Part shown: positions 57,539 through 64,000 of the stretch, piece after piece | Layout: every line of letters begins with the position of its first letter | Numbering within the stretch: position 1 is the stretch's first letter | Source of the DNA: Papaver somniferum | Lineage: Eukaryota > Streptophyta > Magnoliopsida > Ranunculales > Papaveraceae | DNA: 64,000 nt | Assembly: GCF_003573695.1 (NCBI RefSeq) | Contig: NC_039361.1 | Span: 91,158,149 to 91,222,148 of the forward strand | Reading direction: 5' to 3' | Program-made: the position numbers and the translations under genes | The notes under the pieces: model-generated | Database searches by the model: none | What the model was told of the DNA's origin: nothing | The model's input: the letters and a program-made list of their open reading frames with translations, nothing else

Positions 57539-58807
57539 ATGCATCAGCATCAACCCCCTTATCCGCCTGAAATACAAAGAATTCCTCTTACAAGAGGATA
57601 CGCTTATCCTCAATTCACCTTATACGACGGCACCGGGAATGCATGTGAACACATATATCGATTCTTGGAGTCCCTAGGCGAGCAAGAATACAACCACGTC
57701 CTCCGTCTGAGGGAGTTTTCTAAGTCGCTTACCGTAAGAGCATACATGTGGTACAACAACATCACACTAAGCAACATCTCCAACTGGGGTGACATGGTTA
57801 CATCTTTATACAAAAAGTACTTCTTCGTGACTGAGCAGGTTACCTTCTCGGATCTAGGAAGGATGTTCCAACGAGATAACGAACATCCAAATGATTTTTT
57901 CAAGAGATTCAGGATTCAAACGCTTGACTGTCACGACCCAAACATGACCGAATATCAATTGGTGAATTCCTGCATCAACCGTATGGCTCCCATCTATCGC
58001 GCCTTACTAGAGAACCTGCGGTTCCAGACGTTCTTCGAACTCCATGAGGCTTCCAAAAGATCGGCCACGACGGCACCAGCGTTTTTAGGAAGAACCATGC
58101 TAATTATAAGTGAGGACATAAACGAAACTGGAGGAGGTAGACGTCTCGTCAACAAGCAATACAACACTGGTCCCTCCTATGTGAGCGTAGTGGACGAAGG
58201 AGGGAAAAGGAAGGCCCCAGTGGAAGATCAACAACCTAAGCGCGCGACACCAGCACAACGGGTGGCTCCGCCACAGAGGGCCGCTGCTAAGGATCCCATG
58301 CGTCTTCTTGAAGCTGGAGAAAACGCCATGGATTTCCCGCTCTCGATCGAGGAAGTGATCGAACTCTTAGAGGCATGGATCCAGGACGATGTCATCAGAC
58401 TACCACCCCCCAGACACCCACCGATCAAGGCAGATATGGAGCACCCCAAATACTGCTGCTATCACCGGTTTGTTCACCACCCGACCAGCGACTGCAACAG
58501 ACTAAAGCATATCTTCAAGGAGAAGGTAGAGGCGGGGGAACTTCAGTTAGGAAATGAGGGAGTGCACAAAGATCCCCTTCCAGTCAGAAATTACGGAATA
58601 TCTGGGGACTCCGTACACGAAACTGTACAATCCACGATGCAGCATGTGTGCGAAATTCTCTACCTTTCCAAGACGCAGCGTCAAGACATCTTCACGGCCC
58701 TCAATCGTGTTGTGTCGGGCAAACGACTTTTTCCGGTTACGAAAGCTACGCCAAAATCCCCGGCTCTTTTAGGGGACAGCGCTGTAAAACACAGCTGGGA
58801 CTACTAA
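57539..58807 (+). CDS. Gag polyprotein domain of the Tat-like element
   Basis: 422 codons, open throughout. Residues about 20-185 match the plant retrotransposon gag domain: the YPQFTLYDGTGNACEHIYRF, LTVRAYMWYNNI, LYKKYFF, FFKRFRIQTLDC and LVNSCINRM blocks. Residues about 300-318 form a zinc-knuckle-like C-x2-H-x3-H-x4-C-type motif (CYHRFVHHPTSDC). Gag forms the virus-like particle that packages element RNA. The ATG at 57539 may not be the original start, since the upstream frame (56850-57455) is out of phase. The 3' end overlaps the protease frame at about 58760-58807, in a different phase. Confidence 0.85.
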   Translation: MHQHQPPYPPEIQRIPLTRGYAYPQFTLYDGTGNACEHIYRFLESLGEQEYNHVLRLREFSKSLTVRAYMWYNNITLSNISNWGDMVTSLYKKYFFVTEQVTFSDLGRMFQRDNEHPNDFFKRFRIQTLDCHDPNMTEYQLVNSCINRMAPIYRALLENLRFQTFFELHEASKRSATTAPAFLGRTMLIISEDINETGGGRRLVNKQYNTGPSYVSVVDEGGKRKAPVEDQQPKRATPAQRVAPPQRAAAKDPMRLLEAGENAMDFPLSIEEVIELLEAWIQDDVIRLPPPRHPPIKADMEHPKYCCYHRFVHHPTSDCNRLKHIFKEKVEAGELQLGNEGVHKDPLPVRNYGISGDSVHETVQSTMQHVCEILYLSKTQRQDIFTALNRVVSGKRLFPVTKATPKSPALLGDSAVKHSWDY

Positions 58808-59493
58808 CCACGTCCTATCTAAGGGGCACTGAACTCGACAACACTTTGATCGATGCAGCCTCTGACTTCAATATCATTATCATCAAGACCCTGAGAGCTG
58901 CGGGAATTTTGAAGCAAGAGGTTACCCACTCCCCATCCGTGGTCAAGAATTCAGGAGGAGAAACGATGAACGCATACGGCTACATTAGCCTCGAAATCAA
59001 GATGGGAGATGCTATAACGCGTGGAAAATTCCACATTGTCAAAGAACTTTCAAGTTATGACATGATCCTGGGGCGTTCTTGGGTATTCGACAACAAAGCA
59101 AAATTGGGAGCATCCTCTCTACCAGTGTCAACGACCGAAATATTTTCTAACAAGCCTTCCAACCTTCTACCGTACCAACAACTTACCAATGGAACTCGAT
59201 TTCCCCAGGAAATCCCGTCCACGCTCGCTCATAGATCCCAAACGCAAGTAAGTCTGGTCAAGCAACCTTCTCTGCAACCCTTCACTTGTTCTCTTAACGC
59301 GTCATGGGGACTCGATCCGATTATCAGCACAGACACATTTAAGAGATGTGAGTGGGGTGCTAGACCCTTTAAACGCTTCACCAAGAATTTGGAAACCGCA
59401 TTCAAAGATGATGGGACCAAGAGTCAAACGGTCACACAACACTCAAAATCGTTTCAAATTGGAGACGTGGTAGTCAAGGAGACCTCATTTTAA
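58750..59493 (+). pseudogene. Aspartic protease remnant of the Tat-like element
   Basis: In the frame open from 58648 the relevant part begins near 58750. It shows LIDAASDFNII where an active retroviral-type protease has D-T/S-G-A/S, then the flap-region block ISLEIKMGDAITRGKFHIV and the closing motif YDMILGRSW (near 59055). The catalytic glycine is replaced by alanine, so it may be inactive. After about 59120 the frame no longer resembles reverse transcriptase. It instead ends with FQIGDVVVKETS, which resembles the start of an integrase C-terminal domain. Confidence 0.75.
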
Positions 59494-59508
59494 GTCGGAA
59501 ACATAACA

Positions 59509-59667
59509 ATGAGGATGGCTGTTCGAACTGGTTCGCCCGAAGAAAGGGAAGATGAGCTATATCTAGTGGCAGACATCCTCTTAGGCGGTTACTGCAAACT
59601 CATCAATGCTGATAAGTTGGAAGGCGTGACGATTCACTCACGATGGCCCAAGCCTTTCAATACCTAA
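59509..59667 (+). pseudogene. Integrase C-terminal remnant after a pol deletion
   Basis: A 52-codon frame starting MRMAVRTGSPEE contains GGYCKLINADKLEGVTIHSR and WPKPFN, resembling the last block of Tat-type polyproteins (gap, G-x-Y-x-L-x-x-x-x-G, W-x-x-x-x-L). Together with the block near 59450 it marks where reverse transcriptase, RNase H and integrase core were lost. Resemblance is from memory of the family. Confidence 0.5.
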
Positions 59668-60225
59668 ATCACGGTGCTAATTCCTCCCCCAGCGTTCTCA
59701 CTTTAGTATTTTCTTCAGCGATTTCCCTTTCCACTCAATATTTGTATCACCTCCAAGATGAATGCGCCGCGTGCATTCTTAATTAGGTTTCCGATTTCTA
59801 TTTGAAGCATACTTTTCCTTTCAAATGAGTTTTCTGGATCAAAAAAAAAACAAATAAATCCCGAAACATCGTGAAACCATTACCCATCAAATCACGACCA
59901 GAAAAGCCGAAACCCTGCAAAAGATGCCTTACTCGAAACTTTGAAGAGAAGAATATACAAGGAATCATCAGACGACAGGAAGGTATGGAATATCAAACAA
60001 CCTATTTTGGTAAAGGTTTTGGGTCCTTTAGAAAAAAATATTGTATTCAAAGGAGCTAAATAAGCGGGATGTTTGGCGAAACATAAACATCGCCATGAAT
60101 ACAAAGAAGATAAAAATGAGTCTGTGAAACATCAAAGCGGTTACACGCCTAAGAGAAACGACAAAAAGGGAAACTGGTCATCGAAAGAAGACGCCAGGAT
60201 CGCCAACGCCTCTGTCAGATCCCTT
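59668..60225. other. Non-coding spacer of the Tat-like element
   Basis: No conserved frame. Short opposing frames at 59871-60104 are unsupported. It lies downstream of the antisense ORF and could hold its 3' UTR. Confidence 0.4.
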
Positions 60226-60921
60226 TCAAGCACATTCCCCAACAATCTTTCGGACAACAAACGTTCCATTCATAACCGCCTCCGTAACAACAACTCCAAC
60301 ATCCCACCCGGAAGCCGCCTCAGCAGCAACAGTTTTCGCCTTCTGTCCAACGCCAACTTCGACAACCGTCTCAGCATATGCCACCACAGCTTCCCCAACG
60401 TCCCTGACAGCAGTTTCGGCGTCCACTCCAAAAGCTGCTTCAGTTTCGTCAACCACGACGGCGTCTTCCTCGGAAGTTTTCTCAGCAGACTTTCGAGGAT
60501 GTTCCGGTTCATCCGCACCAGAATCAAGGATTATGACACCATCTCGGGTAGGGAAATTAAGCTGGCTCTCCCCTAGAAGTTTCACAGATTCAGTCTTCCG
60601 CCGTTTCAACAGAGAGCCGAGTCGTTCAGCCCTAGCACTGGGCTGTGAAGAAGTTTCGTTTCCCTGAGGTATCTCAACGCGCTGGGATGCTTCACCATCT
60701 CCCCGCTTTTCCTCCATATCCACCAGAGTCATGAAATCCTGAGCATGCATCTGCACTCCATATAAATAGGTGGAAGGCATGTCCTGAATAATTTCGCAAG
60801 CCTCACGAAACAGAGAATTAATTCTGTCCAATGCCTCCTCATGAGAAGAAGACCAGTTTTCGTCGATCCCAAAGCTTCTCTCCGAAGAGTCAGAGGTACG
60901 ATTGTCACTGGAAGATCCCAT
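60226..60921 (-). CDS. Antisense ORF between pol remnant and 3' LTR (hypothetical)
   Basis: An uninterrupted 231-codon frame opposite to gag and pol, ATG at 60921 (MGSSSDNRTSDSSERS). It has an N-terminal Ser-rich part, a helical-looking stretch (residues about 28-60, EEALDRINSLFREACEIIQD), a basic cluster LLKRRKTES (about 104-112), and an Ala/Val/Glu-rich C-terminal half. I recognise no domain. Some Tat-lineage elements (for example Grande) are known to carry an antisense gene in this position, which supports a real gene, but homology is not shown here. The C-terminal low-complexity part could be fortuitous or run into an intron. Confidence 0.5.
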   Translation of the reverse strand: MGSSSDNRTSDSSERSFGIDENWSSSHEEALDRINSLFREACEIIQDMPSTYLYGVQMHAQDFMTLVDMEEKRGDGEASQRVEIPQGNETSSQPSARAERLGSLLKRRKTESVKLLGESQLNFPTRDGVIILDSGADEPEHPRKSAEKTSEEDAVVVDETEAAFGVDAETAVRDVGEAVVAYAETVVEVGVGQKAKTVAAEAASGWDVGVVVTEAVMNGTFVVRKIVGECA

Positions 60922-61897
60922 TATGTACTAAAAAATCAAAATACGGGTTAAGTTTTCGCCCTATCTGCACCAGCAATCTACACGAACAAGAAAAAAGACT
61001 GAGGAACCAGGAGAAAGCACGAGACGAGACTTGTAAAGAGGATAGACGTGATTTCAAGACGATCTGTACGAACGAAGGATTCAAGATCGCCTCTTATATT
61101 CGCCTCTTATATTCAAGGATGAAATCTTTAAAAGGAAAGCTTTCTACTAGTCGTGAACTAAGGCGTGATATCGGCTGAAAAAGGTATATGTCAATGCGTG
61201 TCAATTAGGTCTTCATAAAAAATAACATAGAAATACGTGTTTGGAACACGCTGGCTTGCATTATCGCTTCTGCTCTACTGCCAGCCCCGGAACTTGGAAG
61301 CGAAACCGGCAGTATAACATGAGTAGGACAGCTAACACCTTTCATATGGACGTGATACTTTGGGATATAAATAAGGAAAGGATTTCATATCTGATCCACG
61401 CATGGAAAGAGGCAACTGGACCTGCAAGCGACGCCAACAGTCTGCGCCTCGCAAAGCCAACAGCCCGTGCCATGCCAAGCCAGCGTCGTGCCAAGCCATC
61501 GCTCATCCCAAGCCAATCCAACGCTAACGGATCCATTTCAAGTTCACCAACGCCAGCGGCTCCGTTTAAAGCCACACCATGCCAACGTCTTTCCAAGCCA
61601 AGCCGGCAACGCCAACAACTCCGCGTTCCCCAGCCTAGCCAAGCTGACGCCAAATGTTTGCATCCCGGACAGCAACCACCACTACCACTCCGCGGCCTAG
61701 CTAGTAGCGCCACGAGCAGAATCTACACAAAGCCACCAGCATAAAAATCACGAATTCTCCTTACCTCCCGAAAAAGGTTAGACGGATCTTCCTGACCATC
61801 TCTTCATGACTTTGCGTTTCGATTTTGTCCTTCTCTGTCACCATCTTATGCTTACCTCGCAACAAAGCCGTTTTTCCGAGCTAAGCAAGGCACTTAA
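60922..61897. other. 3' internal region of the Tat-like element
   Basis: Upstream region of the antisense ORF, then a GCCAAGCCA-rich low-complexity stretch (about 61440-61640) that opens frames on both strands. The bases directly before the 3' LTR (AAGCAAGGCACTTAA) are only weakly purine-rich, so a normal polypurine tract is not clear. Confidence 0.45.
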
Positions 61898-64000
61898 TGT
61901 TGATGGTGGTTTTTAGCTTAGGGTTAAAATCGTAAAACCTTAGTCAAACAGTGACGTCACACTTGAGTAATAATGTCGCCACTAGCACATTTATTGAACC
62001 ATTCAACATGTCTGTGTAAAATTACCGGGTACCTTTTTTTTTACGTATATGCCATGCACCACGACAGAGCCCTCGGTACTGAGTCGCATCATCTTTACAC
62101 ATGACAGCCACGCATGCTAGCCAAACGTGCCAATGGAATGTTATGCCAGCCACATCTCCGCTCCAAGGCATGCCAACCATGCCAGCCGCAGCACGGTGCT
62201 AATGGCATAACATGCCAGCCACATCTCCACGCCAAGGCATGCCAACCATGCCAGCCGCACCACGGTGCCAATGTTATATCATTCCAGCCACATCTCCGCG
62301 CCAAGTCATGCCAACCAAGCCAGCCGCACCACGGTGCCAAAGGCATGCCATTCCAGCCACATCTCCGCGCCAAGGCATGCCCACCATGCCAACCGCACTA
62401 CTGTGCCAAAGGCATGCCATTCCAGCCACATCTTCGCGCCAAGGCATGCCAACCGTGCCAACCGCACTACTGTGCCAAATCCATGCGTCCCTACCACCAT
62501 GCCGCTGGCTGCCAAACGAAGGGTTGCAACAATCAACGACTACCCTTCCATCTGAGATGCAGATCTCAGCCGTACAAGTTTGCTACCTAACGCATGGAAA
62601 CTTCCGTCCCAAGGCCAGACATCACGGTTTATGCCAAAACCCTAATTTTGGCCGTGCCTAAAACATGCCAAAGCCATGCGGCCGTACCACCATGCCGCTG
62701 GCCGCCAAACGAAGGGTTGCAACAATCAACGGTTACCCTTCCATCTGAGATGCAGATCTCAGCCGTACAAGTTCGCCACCTAAGGCCAAACATCATGGTT
62801 TATGCCAAAACCCTAATTTTGGCCGCGCCTAAAACATGCCAAAGCCATGCGGCCCTACCACCATGCCGCTGGCTGCCAAACGAAAGGTTGGAACAATCAA
62901 CGACTACCCTTCCATCTGAGATGCAGATCTCAGCCGTACAAGTTCGCCATCTAACGCATGGAAACTTCCGGCCCAAGGCCAAACATCACGGTTTATGCCA
63001 AAACTCTAATTTTGGGAACGCCTAAAACATGCCAAAGCCATGCGGCCCTACCACATGCCATTGGCTGCCAAACGAAGGGTTGCAACAATCAACGGCCGCC
63101 CTTCCTCCTGAGATGCAAATCTCAGCCGTACAAGCTTGTCATCAAACGCATGGCCACATTTGGCCCAATGCCAAGCACTAATTTTGTCCGCACCTAAACT
63201 ATGCCAAAATCCTAGTTTTGGCCGCACCTAAACAACGCCAAAATCCTAGCTCGGCCGCGCCTAATCCATGCCACTGGATGCAAACGAAAGGTTGCAACAA
63301 TCAACGGCCACCCTTCCTCCTGAGATACGAATGTCAGCCATACAAACTTGCCACCAAACGATTAATGGCAATCTCTTGGCCACGATGCCAAAACCCTAAT
63401 TTGGCCGTGCCAAAAGTATGCAAGCGCTGCAACCATGCCGCTGGTTTCCAAACGAAGGTTTGCAACAATCTACAACTACCCTTCCTCCTGAGATGCAGAT
63501 CTCATCCATACAAACCTGCCACCAAACGACTTGTGGCAATTCTTGGATACGATGCTAACTCTTGTTCACGACACCAACTTGGCTGCAATGCTAACTCCCT
63601 GGTCACGGCACCAACCTTGCTACGATGCCTAATCTTTGGTCACGGAACAAACTTGGATACAAATTCCAAATCCTTTGGCCACGCCACACCTAGCAACCTG
63701 CTACACGTTTTCCAAGAAAACACTCGAGACATCAAAACATGTCATAAACTGGGGGATGCTCATCAAGGTATTTGTCTGGAGGTTTACAGCGTGCGGCGTA
63801 CACTACGCCCGTTACAGGAAAGTGTCATAAGGGTGAGGCGGTTAGTAAATACAATAAGTAATGGTGAAACGTTTCCTTCATTATGGTAACATCAATTCCA
63901 GGCGTTACCCGTTACCATTTTATTCCATTTACTCAACCGTTTCCACTTTTTACGAGACCAGGGTACGTTCCATTGCGACTTGTATAAATAGGTATCACCT
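61898..64000 (+). repeat. 3' LTR of the Tat-like element (truncated by window)
   Basis: It starts TGTTGATGGTGG at 61898, nearly identical to the 5' LTR start. It contains about five 70-bp units (62130-62475), diverged units of the 194-bp array (to about 63560), and the distal block from CATAAGGGTGAGGCGG (63826) through the TATA box at 63983-63990, where the window ends. Confidence 0.9.

Larger units (their letters stand above)
55318..64000 (+). mobile_element. Non-autonomous Gypsy (Tat-like) LTR element, 3' LTR cut by the window end
   Basis: The element has a 5' LTR (55318-56778), gag-like frames, an aspartic-protease remnant, the last block of an integrase C-terminus, an antisense ORF, and a 3' LTR from 61898. 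There is no reverse transcriptase, RNase H or integrase core between protease and the terminal block, so mobilisation would need enzymes from another element. It is inserted in the chromovirus. The expected duplication is CAAGT (55313-55317), whose partner would lie beyond 64000; from LTR alignment the 3' LTR should run about 370 bp past the window. Confidence 0.88.

Noticed and set aside
60073..60576. Plus-strand 167-codon frame overlapping the antisense ORF
   Set aside because: Ser/Asn/Arg-rich complement of the Ala/Val-rich part of the longer minus-strand frame; poorer start context, although neither is proven.

Overview
This window is a repeat-dense stretch of a flowering-plant nuclear genome, probably a eudicot with a large, transposon-rich genome. 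The evidence is spliced genes with GT-AG introns, two nitrate-transport accessory (NRT3/NAR2) genes, L1-type LINEs with DUF4283-type ORF1, an Au-type SINE tail, tRNA-headed SINEs, CACTA elements and Ty3/Gypsy retrotransposons. I cannot name the species from sequence alone.

Layout. 1-7.5 kb is the only host-gene region. It holds the 3' exons of an unidentified lysine-rich, acidic protein (+), then two tandem, same-strand NRT3 genes (2948-3736 and 6321-7116, both -). Each NRT3 gene has two exons, with the intron at the same position and phase. They are separated by a ~1.1 kb fold-back element, and a SINE sits upstream of the second copy. 7.6-17.4 kb is one full-length but decayed L1-type LINE with a 15-bp target duplication; its ORF2 is split by a 3.68-kb solo LTR with its own 5-bp duplication. 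17.4-27.6 kb holds degraded repeats: a hairpin-repeat cluster, a 0.87-kb inverted-repeat element, the 3' end of an Athila/Tat-like Gypsy element, and a 5'-truncated LINE with a 15-bp duplication.

From 27.59 kb to the window end almost everything is one nest. A Gypsy chromovirus on the minus strand (3' LTR 27590-27856, chromodomain, integrase, RNase H end) is cut into four internal pieces by a 12.2-kb CACTA element (28012-40180), a 2.4-kb solo LTR (40315-42689), an 11.2-kb CACTA element (42878-54079), and a gag-protease-only Gypsy element whose 3' LTR runs off the window (55318 to beyond 64000). The first CACTA element carries a further solo LTR (37642-40099) of the same family as 40315-42689. 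For three of the insertions the gypsy reading frame resumes once one copy of the target duplication is removed, which fixes the nesting order independently of homology.

How it works together. The NRT3 pair is the only likely functional system: secreted or membrane-anchored partners of NRT2 nitrate transporters. The LINEs, chromovirus and Athila fragment are inactive by visible stops and truncations. The CACTA elements show no transposase ORF and would need a transposase supplied from elsewhere. The Gypsy element at 55.3 kb has gag and an aspartic-protease remnant, lacks reverse transcriptase and integrase core, carries a 231-codon antisense ORF before its 3' LTR, and has LTRs that vary in length through 70-bp and 194-bp minisatellites. 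I found no CRISPR, rRNA or functional tRNA gene and no clearly new biochemical system; the most notable features are the nest itself, the unusual LTR and CACTA tandem repeats, and the antisense ORF.
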